Below, one piece after another: positions 11,019 to 19,570 of a stretch of 64,000 nt of DNA. The stretch is taken from positions 1,364,001-1,428,000 of the forward strand of contig CP114123.1 of the NCBI GenBank assembly GCA_029959195.1. Direction: 5' to 3'. This stretch comes from Dictyophora rubrovolvata. Taxonomy: Eukaryota; Basidiomycota; Agaricomycetes; Phallales; Phallaceae. The notes beneath the pieces are model-generated. The model had not been told where the DNA came from. It saw only the letters and a program-made list of their open reading frames with translations, and made no database searches. Position 1 is the first letter of the stretch. Every line of letters begins with the position of its first letter. The position numbers and the translations under genes were made by a program.

Positions 11019-11651
11019 ATGGCCGCATTTTCATTTCACTATACATTATCAATCTCTTTGCCCATTCCAGCATCTCCCACCGAGTCATTACCCCCCTCCG
11101 ACAATGAATCTATATCACCTTTTCGTTTTTCGCCTTCCAGTCTAAGGACGTACGATTTGGATCTGCATACGACTCTTTATATCTATAGTTCCCAATATGC
11201 GAGTCTCGACATCGACGAAGAAACATACCTCCCGAAGTTCCCTCCACCTCTTATTATTCGTCAATGCAGAAGTTCGGATTTGGTTCACCCCGGTCTCATG
11301 TTTGGAGAAAAGGTTTATATCGAGGAACGATTAGACTGGTTTACAATTATCAATGTTTATTCTACACCCGAATCAGCCGTTAAAGACTCATATCGGATTT
11401 GGTTAGTGACACAAGAAGGGTTCGAATTTACATTCCTGGTTCTAGATGTGCCAAGTCGTTGGGTTGTCATGAAAAACATAAAAACGCAAAAACATAGCCC
11501 ATATAGACCAGCCAATCTTGTTCCTGTAGATCCTCAAATGTCTCGTTTTTCACCCCATTCGCCAGAACCAATATCTCTCCCCTCTTCTCCATCCAAACGA
11601 TTCTTCCGAAAGATCCGATGCGTTTGCTCAAACCTTCTTGGACAAAATTAG
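11019..11651 (+). CDS. Unrecognised 210-aa protein, first of a paralogous pair
   Basis: An uninterrupted ORF starting at an ATG after an A-rich stretch (AAAATGGCC). The N-terminal ~45 residues are Ser/Pro-rich. The middle (residues ~45-155) is a compact region with LDIDEETYLPKFPPPL, GLMFGEKVYIEERLDWFTI and DSYRIWLVTQEGFEFTFLVL. The C-terminus is basic (SPSKRFFRKIRC). The middle aligns by eye with the next ORF: the order I-Y, D-I-D, L-P, P-L, IWLV and a terminal hydrophobic strand recurs with similar spacing. No transmembrane segment or known catalytic motif is seen. It lies in the insertion at 10890-13160. I do not know its function. Confidence 0.6.
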   Translation: MAAFSFHYTLSISLPIPASPTESLPPSDNESISPFRFSPSSLRTYDLDLHTTLYIYSSQYASLDIDEETYLPKFPPPLIIRQCRSSDLVHPGLMFGEKVYIEERLDWFTIINVYSTPESAVKDSYRIWLVTQEGFEFTFLVLDVPSRWVVMKNIKTQKHSPYRPANLVPVDPQMSRFSPHSPEPISLPSSPSKRFFRKIRCVCSNLLGQN

Positions 11652-11757
11652 GACAAAAGGCTTGATTAGGATAAGCGATTAGATTTGTATTTCATCTCCT
11701 TCTTTCTTTTTGGGCATTTCATTAGTGCTTAAAAATTTTTGGTTAACTCATATCATC

Positions 11758-12336
11758 ATGTCGGACAATAACGATACTCCTACTTCCCCTATTCCCCTTT
11801 TTCAACTCCCTTTCTTCCCTTTTGAATATCGTTCTTCTCTCAGATTCGGACCCAACCCTAATTTCCTCTCACGACTTCGCATTTACAATACTCTTGTTTC
11901 TGAAATTGATGTCGACCCCTCCACAATGCTTCCGATTACTCCACAGCCACTAATGGAGATTACTATTCCTTATGACGATCTGGAGATAGGATATCCACGA
12001 GCTTTAACCCTGTACGAACGAACCAATGTCAATGTCATGGACAAATCGTATGAGTTTGTCGAGTTCCTTTCAACAAATCGTCAAGAAGAATCAATCTGGA
12101 GACTGGTCTTTCTTCATCAATTTCGAAGTTATACTCAATTCTTATTCATAGACGCACCCCTATCTGCCATCCCATCCCCTCCCGACTACTCTGTTGGAAA
12201 TCAAACCCTCCCTTCCTATTCCGATCTCCAATCCAATCTCGTTCAAGATCTGGTATTGTTAAGCGTTGCCATAGCTATTATTATTGCGCCACAGCCACGA
12301 AGAAGAAGATCTCGTCAACAAGAACCAGATCAGTAA
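11758..12336 (+). CDS. Unrecognised 192-aa protein, second of a paralogous pair
   Basis: Start chosen at the ATG at 11758 (MSDNNDTPTSPIPLF). The middle resembles the preceding ORF: RLRIYNTLVSEIDVDPSTML, PQPLMEITIP, ALTLYERTNVNVMDKSYEFV, ESIWRLVFL and TQFLFIDAPLS. Unlike its partner it ends in a hydrophobic stretch (LVLLSVAIAIIIAP) followed by basic PRRRRSRQQ, so it may be tail-anchored. It lies 106 nt after its partner in the same orientation and has no evident intron. Tandem duplication inside the insert is the likely origin; function unknown. Confidence 0.6.
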   Translation: MSDNNDTPTSPIPLFQLPFFPFEYRSSLRFGPNPNFLSRLRIYNTLVSEIDVDPSTMLPITPQPLMEITIPYDDLEIGYPRALTLYERTNVNVMDKSYEFVEFLSTNRQEESIWRLVFLHQFRSYTQFLFIDAPLSAIPSPPDYSVGNQTLPSYSDLQSNLVQDLVLLSVAIAIIIAPQPRRRRSRQQEPDQ

Positions 12337-13160
12337 GAAGTTTGGGATGGTAAGATTATAGTTTTGGGTAAGAGGTAGCGCGAGAAGTGCCAGATGGTGA
12401 TTTTGGTAAAGCTATGCTGGGAATCCGGTTTCATTGTTTTCTTTTGATCTCTTTTTGTTTCTCTTTTGTTTCTCTTTTGTTTCAACATATTTCTCCTATT
12501 CCCCCTAACCACATATGCGATTCCCCTTTTTCTGTAATTGTATCCTCCATCGTTTTCTCCGTTTTCTTTTGTTTCTTTGTTCTCTTTTTGTTTCCTTTTG
12601 TTATCATGGCGAATGATGAGTGATCATTCTGCTTTCCTTTATATTTCCAAATGGTATATATACTGCATGTAAATAATTGTAACAGCAGCAATCTACCGGA
12701 ACGGTTGTCTCAAGTTTAGTTCAGTTTAAGTCAAGTTCAAGTCAAGTTTCGTCTCTAGTCTATTTCTACGCTCACATCTATTTCTTTGGATTACTCTGAG
12801 TGAGGCCTCGGAGTATAAACTCAACGATTCGTATTGTCGTTGAAGCCTTACTAACTTTAAAACAGATTATCATCGCTGTATTATCGACAGTGTATTGACT
12901 CACCATTTTATCGCAACTCACATTTATCGTCCCCCTCACACACACACGATCTTAGGATCATCATTTTTTTGTTGTTGTTGGTTTTATATCGACGCACACA
13001 CACTCGCTAAATATCATATTATTCCCCCACCCTCCTCCTTACGAAATCAGCACCAGGACCCACTCCACAGAGACTAGATGGCCTCAAACCAAATATCTTC
13101 GTAGTTTTTCCAATTGTATATATAGCTACGACATTTAGCTATTATCTTCGGATCGTTACA
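12337..13160. other. Right part of the insertion, no ORF
   Basis: A T-rich tract (repeated TTTGTTTCTCTTTTG near 12450), a TATA-like site near 12653, short AGTTCAAGTCAAGTT-type direct repeats near 12720-12755, and a CA-rich stretch near 12930. It could be promoter and leader of the inserted element. No coding sequence is supported. Confidence 0.5.
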
Positions 13161-13410
13161 CCGTTCCCATCAGAGCCATGGCCTAGGCCCTGGCTAAAGT
13201 CTGGGACTGGTGCGTATCCACGCCCAGTCCATGAACCGAAGGCTGCGTATGGCCTTCGCTGTTTTTTCATAGTATATAGTTAGTAGCCCTAGAGGAGGGA
13301 TCCCTAAGTTTGTTCTCTTAGGATCCCCTCCCTCTAGGTGAGTTAGTATTTCTACCAAATATATTTCTCTTAGGATCCCCTCCCTCTAGTCTGAGTGAGT
13401 AGCCCTGACA
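13161..13410 (+). repeat. 3' LTR of the Gypsy element, right part
   Basis: It continues the LTR from CCGTTCCCATCAG through the repeated GGATCCCCTCCCTCTAG blocks to CCCTGACA at 13410, and is very close to the right half of the 5' LTR. Confidence 0.8.
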
Positions 13411-13500
13411 GATCCCCTCTCTCTAGGTGAGTTAGTATTATTCCTAGAATATATTTTGCTTAGGATCCCCTCCCTCTAGTCTGAGTGAGTAGCTCTGACA
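13411..13500 (+). mobile_element. Right tail of an older Gypsy-family LTR
   Basis: A second, variant copy of the LTR tail (GGTGAGTTAGTATTATTCC ... GCTCTGACA) abuts the Gypsy 3' end. Its variant bases match the reversed LTR at 13840-14181 better than the Gypsy LTR, so it belongs to another subfamily. Confidence 0.65.
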
Positions 13501-13839
13501 CTAATATGGGAGCAATGGTAGAGGACTATGAACATTTACTGCTGCAACACGGTATAAACTTTGATGCTGTTAACTCACAAGTCATGTAAGAGTATTTCAT
13601 GTTTTTTTTTGACTGTTACAAAATGAATTCTATGTTACAGATGTTTTCTGCATACCCTTCATCTGGCAGTCAATGCTTTAATGGATGTACTAACTGCTGC
13701 TGAGGCTTGACAAAATACAACAGCGGACTTTGTCTCCCCAGCTGAGGAGCCATGCTATCTTGACTTGCAGGAACTTGAGGATGCTCTGGAAAGAGATTCA
13801 ATGGCCATGGCACGTGATATTATCAACACTATCTGGAAG
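13501..13839 (+). pseudogene. hAT-type transposase fragment
   Basis: A frame reads VEDYEHLLLQHGINFDAVNS, then a short intron (GTAAGA to TTACAG, about 13588-13640), then CFLHTLHLAVNALMDVLTAA. The latter resembles the C-x-x-H-x-x-N/L-x-V-x-x-x block of hAT transposases and their domesticated relatives. A TGA follows near 13708, after which the frame continues PAEEPCYLDLQELEDALERD. Both edges are LTR sequence. It is a small fragment, so the family call is an inference. Confidence 0.45.
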
Positions 13840-14181
13840 TGTCAGGGCTACTCACTCAGACTAGAGAGAGGGGATCCTAAGTAAAATATATTCTGGGAAT
13901 AATACTAACTCACCTAGAGGGAGGGGATCCTAAGAGAACAAACTTAGGGATCCTTCCTCCAGGGCTACTAACTATATACTACGAAAAATGGCAAGGTCAT
14001 ACACGGCCTTCGGTTCATGGACTGGGCGCTCAGCACCCGTTGAAGGGAAAAATGGGAATACGGAAGGAGAGGGAAATGTAAGAGATGGGATAAAATGCGA
14101 GAAATATGGAAATGAATAAAATAGACCAGAACCGAAGATAAACAGAGGAAAAGAAGGGGATGATGCTAGCGTACCCTGACA
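13840..14181 (-). mobile_element. Reversed Gypsy-family solo LTR
   Basis: TGTCAGGG at 13840 to CCCTGACA at 14181, opposite orientation to the Gypsy element and shorter (342 bp) than the 406-bp copies. No matching target duplication (GGAAG against AGGAG). Confidence 0.75.
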
Positions 14182-14700
14182 AGGAGTGTGAAGAGAAGGC
14201 AGAGAACGAGAAGAGCAAATTTGGAATGAGGACATATCTTTCGTATTGAGGTTTTTGGGATAACAAAAAAAATGTTTAGACATGAGTTTCGGATAGTTGT
14301 AAGGGTGAATTTAAGCTCCGAGGGACATATCATGGGATTAGGGAATCTTTGGAATGTTTTACCTTAATTCTTGCCAAATATAGATTTTGGTACGCGACAG
14401 CAGCCACATAGTATTCAAAACAAAGAAAAATGGCAATGGTGAAGTTGTTATGTAACCACTTCACCTCTCTCACCAAAAACACGAAGATAATGTCTCTGAC
14501 AACAAAACCGAAAAAACACAACAGAAAATCAGCAAAACCAAATTAACTCAGACTTCTATGCTTTTTGTCTTTCACTTCTACTTCTTTTCTAATCCTTTTT
14601 GCCGATAACATCATACACGACACAATTGGGAAAAACACTTTAACCAAAGGAAAATAGTAGGAAAAAGGTTACGTTTATTCAGGCTCATCTATTTTTCCTT
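14182..14700. other. No gene seen
   Basis: AT-rich sequence between LTR copies. Short ORFs on the minus strand here have no recognisable features. Confidence 0.5.
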
Positions 14701-14968
14701 TGTTATTATTTACATCATTATTGTATCATGTATTGCATCATTACGATGTAACAAGTAGAATTAGTTTAGCCCTAAACATGTATAAAAAGGGCTCTAAAAA
14801 GCATGTATCTAGCATCCTTTTATTGCAACAGACACACAGTGTTAGCTAATACAGCTTATTAAACAATAAAAGGGTCACATTAGTTTCTCGTGCTCTCAAA
14901 CCTCTTATTTAATACTATCTGAGACTTGTCCACAAGTCTCACTCTAATACTATACTTACTCACTAACA
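14701..14968 (+). mobile_element. Possible LTR of a separate family
   Basis: A 268-bp stretch bounded by TGTTA and TAACA, with a TATA box (GTATAAAAAGGGC near 14780) and a downstream AATAAA-like AACAATAAAAGG near 14865. These are typical parts of an LTR. I found no second copy in the window, so this is tentative. Confidence 0.35.
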
Positions 14969-15065
14969 GTTATATAGATTGGGAACTCTCTAAAGAAGAT
15001 TGGATATTCCTAGCCTATCTTTTGTTAGCAACGAATCTAGACAAATGCTTAACAAGTAATTATGT

Positions 15066-16504
15066 GTGATTCTATTTGATTGCCACACATCAAGGAGTTA
15101 CATAACAGAAGTGACGAAGTGCAAAGTAAGAATTGTTGCCAAGGGCTTCTCGCAGGTACCTGGTCTTGATTTCTCAGAAACATTCTCCTCCATCGCAAAA
15201 TTCACAACCCTTCGTGTTTTGTTGTCAATTGTTACACATGAAGACTTGGAGCTGCATCAAGTGGATGTTATTAGCACCTCTTCAAGGTGAACTGGACGAA
15301 GAAATTTATATGAATGTACCTGATGGAGTGAAGGAAGAGGGAAGAGAAGGCTGGTCATAACAACTTAAAAAGACGTTGTATGGATTGAAACAAGCTGGAC
15401 GCTAATGGAAGCAGAAGCTTGATAGAATACTCTCAGAGCTTAAATTTGAAAAAAGTGCTGCAGATGACTGCCTGTACATTTTGAAGGAAAATGGGGAAGA
15501 TAGCATTGGTTTAATTGTTAGGGCAACTCAGGGCACACACCTAGAGGAGGGAAAACCTAAGAGAAAAAGCTTAGGGATCCTCCTCTAGAGAGAACAACTA
15601 TATATCTACAAGTACAGGTGCTTGGTCAATCCCCATGGGATCCGCAGTGATAACAAATGAAAACAAGTGAGAACGAGAATTCGGTCGAAGACTGAATTTG
15701 AGAGAACAAGTTGAAAATAAGAAATAGACAGAAATATGAGAAATTGAGGAAGGATGGAATAAACACAGAGAGCATGAATACAGGAGAACGGGAAAACGGG
15801 AAAATGGAAAGTGTCGCTAGCATACCGTAACAGTCAGCTCCTTGTTGTTTGCAACACAGACCTGACTGGACATCCAGTTTGCAGTCAGTTTGGTCTCTCA
15901 GTTCAGCGGTAACCCTGGAAAAATACATTTAGAAGCCGCAAAAAGGATTTTGAGGTATCTGAAAGGGACCGCTGAATTTAGACTAACCTTTGGATCCAAC
16001 ACTGAGTCCACCATTGATGTTGTAGGGTGGAGCAACTCAGATTGGGCTCAAGATCTGGATGATCGCTGCTCAATAGCAGGCTTCATTTTCAACATAGCAG
16101 GCAGTGCCATCTCCTGGTCATCGAAAAAGCAACCCACCATCACTTTATCAACCATTGAAGCCAAATTCATGGCCACATCGACTGCCGCTAAGGAGGCCAT
16201 CTGGTTGTGTACCCTACTCATGGATCTTGGATATCCACAGTTAAAAGCATCAATTCTACATATCAACAACCAGAGCTGCATCGCCCTTGCACGAAATCCA
16301 ATAGTGCACAGCAGAGCAAAGCACATCGACATCCAGTATCACTTCATCAGAGAGTGAGTGGAGATGGCAGAGATTGCAACTAAATATGCATTGACAAAAT
16401 ACATGCTGGCAGATATATTCACAAAGCAACTGCTGTGTGAAATGTTTGAAAGGTTCCAGAGTGAATTGGGAGTGGGAGTGACGAGTTAGTGCACTGAGTG
16501 GGAG
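15066..16504 (+). pseudogene. Copia retrotransposon remnant (RT and RNase H parts), interrupted by an LTR
   Basis: Recognisable reverse-transcriptase segments VAKGFSQVPGLDFSETFSS, ELHQVDV, DEEIYMNVPDG and LKKTLYGLKQAGR. After the inserted LTR at 15516-15832 come the Copia RNase H segments LEAAKRILRYLKGT, ISWSSKKQPTITLST and SIEA-like TIEAKFMA, ending near the 3' LTR at 16505. The remnant is a fossil with at least three breaks; gag and integrase parts are not seen. Confidence 0.85.
15516..15832 (-). mobile_element. Diverged Gypsy-family LTR inserted in the Copia remnant
   Basis: A 317-bp segment with ends TGTTAGGG and CCGTAACA. It contains CACACCTAGAGGAGGG, GCTTAGGGATCCTCCTCTAG and CGCTAGCATACC, all recognisable variants of the Gypsy LTR in reverse orientation. 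It is the most diverged copy in the window, so probably the oldest subfamily. Confidence 0.65.
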
Positions 16505-16650
16505 TGTTGAAGATAGACAGCACCACTAAGTGTGAGTGCTTGTATAGATAGTTTTAGCTTAGTCACACACTTGCCTAAAGGTTCAAGGCTTCGCCTTGAA
16601 CTCTTTAGCTATATTCTGCTGCTTATAATATAAGCTATATTACCCTAGCT
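16505..16650 (+). mobile_element. Copia 3' LTR, start
   Basis: TGTTGAAGATAGACAGCACC follows a purine-rich GAGTGGGAG and matches the LTR at 5186. A hairpin GGTTCAAGGC/GCCTTGAAC lies near 16580. The right boundary is not clear. Confidence 0.65.
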
Positions 16651-17452
16651 GTTGTTAGAGTCTGATGCGAGCATAGAGTGCGTGATGTTAAAGGGCGTGA
16701 AGATGAAGAGTCACTAGGTTTGGGTGGCATTGGCAAATATACTTTCAAAAGGCAAACAGTAGGAAATGACAAGCAAAAACACACACTTGTCACTTTATAT
16801 GTCATGTGTTTTGGCCTTCGTGATGGATGCCAGGACTATAATAAGTCCTGTGTGGACACAGACTGTAATTCCAAATCAACGAACAGATTTGTACAGTCAT
16901 GCTCAATATTAAGTTTTGACGTTTATACCAAAAGCTTGTATCATCGGTGCACGCCGGCTGACTATCTATCTCAATCTGAAAACCAACGTATTAGTATCTG
17001 GAGATACCAATAATTCTTGTAGTAAGCCATGTCGTTGACATTGTCCAGTAAATTGTTATACTTTGATGTCTGCATCGCTTGTCGTCACCTATGGGACATA
17101 CAATTGTCAACTCCATCCCTGGCCCATCGGGACAAACTTGAGGAAATCAGTGTCAACACTTCAGATTATTCTGTTCAACTGACCTCTCAACCAGATTATT
17201 ATCATTACACAAGGTTAATCATGTGCTCCATTAGAATGCAATAAAAACTGACAGTACGACACCTAACAGCCTAGGCCGCTTAACAAGGAATGTTACCCCT
17301 CCTTGTCTTCGTCGCTGCATTATACCTGTTTTCGGGCCTTTCCTTGGCTACCTCAAATCTCGGCTTTCCTTTCAGAACTTGTGTCATCCAGCATTAAGAT
17401 GGCACAGATGATGTGCCTGTACTAAAAGCTCTAATTCCAGAATGTTCAACCA
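16651..17452. other. No gene supported
   Basis: Two short plus-strand ORFs (16678-17013 and 17029-17244) have no recognisable domain and no convincing splice context. I leave them uncalled. Confidence 0.45.
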
Positions 17453-17505
17453 GTATTTCCCTCTAGGGAACGCAACACGGTGTTGCGTTCCCTAGAGGGA
17501 AATAC
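17453..17505. repeat. 53-bp near-perfect palindrome at a rearrangement edge
   Basis: Arms 17453-17478 and 17480-17505 are 26-nt exact reverse complements with one spacer base. The right arm, read on the minus strand, is the intron 2 acceptor (TTTCCCTCTAG) and first exon 3 bases of gene relic copy G. The left arm is that same piece inverted, and beyond it homology to the gene family stops. Confidence 0.9.
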
Positions 17506-17808
17506 ATACAGTCAGAACTGGTATAATCTATGTTTTTTGCGCATGAAATAACTTACATATAATCTCCGTGGGCTTCTGCAAATCTCACATCAACAACTTC
17601 CCAGTGGGCCCGCTCTGAGAGGTAACTATATTCACAACTGACGAGTGCAGCGTTCAAGCCCATTGCCATCTTAGCAATAAGCATATGCCTGAAGATGCAT
17701 AAACTAACAGGAAACCAGGAGGAAAAGAATCTTACTCAGAAGGTGTTTGAGCATCCGCGGTGAGTGCAGACTTGAATTTCTCAGTAGCTCCGCTTCTAGT
17801 GAACATCC
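17479..17808 (-). pseudogene. Small-gene family relic, copy G (end of exon 1, exon 2, start of exon 3)
   Basis: On the minus strand the tail of exon 1 reads EKFKSALTADAQTPSE and ends at a GTAAGA donor at 17736. Exon 2 (17688 down to 17557) reads HMLIAKMAMGLNAALVSCEY, then SYLSERAHWEVVDVRFAEA, and is open. It is closest to exon 2 of the copy at 25560. A GTAAGT donor and the intron are followed by a CTCTAG acceptor and ~12 bases of exon 3, where the palindrome begins. Exon 1 is cut near 17808 by unrelated sequence. Both ends are lost. Confidence 0.8.
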
Positions 17809-18660
17809 CTATAGCCAGCACCAGGCACTACCAGGCACCAGCTACCTAGCTACTAATAGCCATTGGCTACATCATGTACTACCTAAATTTAATAGTCACC
17901 GGTAGTCACCAATGTCTAATAATAAATTTTATTGGAACAGCTTGTCGAAACCAGTGGCTATCATTAGATTTTAATGGAGTCTTATCCTGCAATTCCACAG
18001 AAAGTCTGCATATAAGTAACTATCCCTATCTTGTTTTCCAACCCTAATTTTGATTATGTTGTAGATGCTTTCTGAACCCTCTACACTAAAATTTCTGTGG
18101 TTGGTGAGGGCGTTGTACATACTTATTGCTGTTTGCAAAATAGTTTTCCAGCTTTAGTTTCACACTAAAACTTCAAAGTTGAGCAAAAATTCTCAAACCA
18201 CTTGTAAAAATTAAAGAAATTTATACAATGAATTTTAGAACAAATATCATTTTATATAATAATTTTTTAGATGAGAAATTATCTATGTGACTATACTTCA
18301 GATACTGAACTGTATGTACTTTTCGAAGGTTCCTCATTCATAAAAATTATTACAGGTATCAAACATGTACTAAAATTCATTGTATAATTTTCTTTGATTT
18401 TAACAAGAAATTTTGGAATTTTCACTTGATTTTGGGATTTTGGTGTGAAACTGAAGCTGGAAAACTATTTTGCAAACAGCAATAATACACCTTTGCTTAT
18501 GACAGGTAGTTTTAATGTGTTTTTGGTACATAAATTATTTTTTCATCCATTGCCAATAACACTTGACATAGTTCTGGAGTCATGTCCATGTCTGCCATTG
18601 GCTCCAGAGTGAAGCATTCAAGTCAGCAAGATCTCAAAATTAGATCCAGTACTACTAGTA
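17809..18660. repeat. AT-rich insertion containing a ~360-bp fold-back
   Basis: 18125-18483 folds on itself: the left arm ATTGCTGTTTGCAAAATAG returns as CTATTTTGCAAACAGCAAT at the right. Similarity continues inward for ~120-170 bases with mismatches. The outer parts contain short repeats (AGTCACCGGTAGTCACC near 17893, GCCATTGGCT at both sides). A MITE-like DNA element is likely. The left edge cuts exon 1 of copy G. No coding capacity. Confidence 0.6.
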
Positions 18661-19046
18661 GCACCCAGTGGATGTCACTGGATTCGACTCGCCGTGCAAG
18701 ACCGTACCAATAGTTCAAGGCCGAAGCGTAATGTGTGTCACTAGCGCCCATTATTGGATGCCAGTGGACAGTGGGACGTTCACTAGAAGCCATCGTACTC
18801 GAATTTCCGGTAGTATTCTTCCATGTTCGTACCCACGGGCGGTGTTCACGTGTGACGTAGAACCGTAGTCACATTGACATGTACATAGAGTGGGTCACGG
18901 ACCGTTATCGGGGATTCTCTCTTGCCTAGCATGTACATGCGGTTCGAGGCGCGTTGACGCGACTCGACGCGTCCTTCAGTGCAAGCCAAGGCAGGTTCGT
19001 TTAGTACGTAAAAAGGGGAGCTCCAAACACATTTACATTTACACCA
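18661..19046. other. 5' flank of copy A
   Basis: It holds a version of the family's promoter box (TTTAGTACGTAAAAAGG near 18998). Nothing else is recognised. Confidence 0.5.
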
Positions 19047-19253
19047 TTGAACGTGTTGATGGGTAATACTTATCATGCCACACCATCTGCGGATGAAGAG
19101 GCTCTCGTCGATTCTATCGTCAGGCGAAAAGTCCGTTTCTCAGTTTTGTCTGAGCAGCACGCCGCCGTGGCTCGCTCCAGAGGACCTGAAGTTTTCTCGC
19201 AAGCTTGCGCTGATGCCTCTAGAGCCCTCGCTCCAAAACAGGTCGAGAAATAA
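19047..19253 (+). pseudogene. Small-gene family relic, copy A (exon 1 only)
   Basis: The frame reads ADEEALVDSIVRRKVRF, then EQHAAVARSRGPEVFSQACA, then DASRALAPK, and stops. It matches exon 1 of the other copies (EEEAILVDSIVKRKLR ... EEHADVVRSKG). The ATG at 19075 in the family's start position is one base out of frame with this. Exons 2 and 3 are not found before hut1. The promoter box upstream is recognisable. Confidence 0.75.
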
Positions 19254-19570
19254 TATACCCGCTGAAAAAGAGAGCCCGGAAAAAAGTCTCCTAGCACTAG
19301 AAATTATTAATTATTGATCATTTTCTATACACAAAATAAAAATGATCATATGCAAAAGCCCCGAGTCAGCGATAACAAGAGGCAGTGAGCGTCTAAACAT
19401 CGCGAATGATCCTGCGCCACGTGACATACGTGACAGGTGTACAGATTCCAGATTCCAGAATGACACGTACATGGCCGTAAAACGTCAGAACGTGCGCCAA
19501 TATTTCCTTTAATTATATAACGCTTGCATCTAGAGGACTGGTTCAGTCTTTTCTTCAGCTGTATTGACCC

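Larger units (their letters stand above)
10890..13160 (+). mobile_element. 2.27-kb insertion with target duplication carrying two paralogous ORFs
   Basis: The 3' LTR is interrupted exactly here: CCGT at 10886-10889 is repeated at 13161-13164 (CCGTT if counted as five bases). The insert can then be read as starting TG (TGTCGCGC) and ending CA (CGTTACA), the rule for LTR-type integration. No repeat of its own ends is visible, so a very long solo LTR is one explanation. A TATA-like GGTATATATAC near 12653 followed by ~500 bases of C/T-rich sequence fits a promoter plus R-U5. Another explanation is an unknown non-autonomous element. It looks whole. Confidence 0.6.
5679..13410 (+). mobile_element. 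Chromodomain Gypsy LTR retrotransposon, broken, with two nested insertions
   Basis: Ends are TGTCAGGG at 5679 and CCCTGACA at 13410. Parts in order: 5' LTR 5679-6084, gag with zinc knuckle, protease, reverse transcriptase, RNase H, a C-terminal chromodomain region, a purine-rich tract just before 10740, and a 3' LTR split into 10740-10890 and 13161-13410. A reversed solo LTR (9791-10197) and a 2.27-kb foreign segment (about 10890-13160) lie inside it. The element is a fossil: coding sequence is broken in at least three places. The two LTRs differ clearly by eye, which suggests an old insertion or a mosaic. Confidence 0.85.

Noticed and set aside
16678-17244. Two plus-strand ORFs after the Copia 3' LTR as genes
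   Set aside because: Short, with no recognisable motif and no continuing exons; probably chance.
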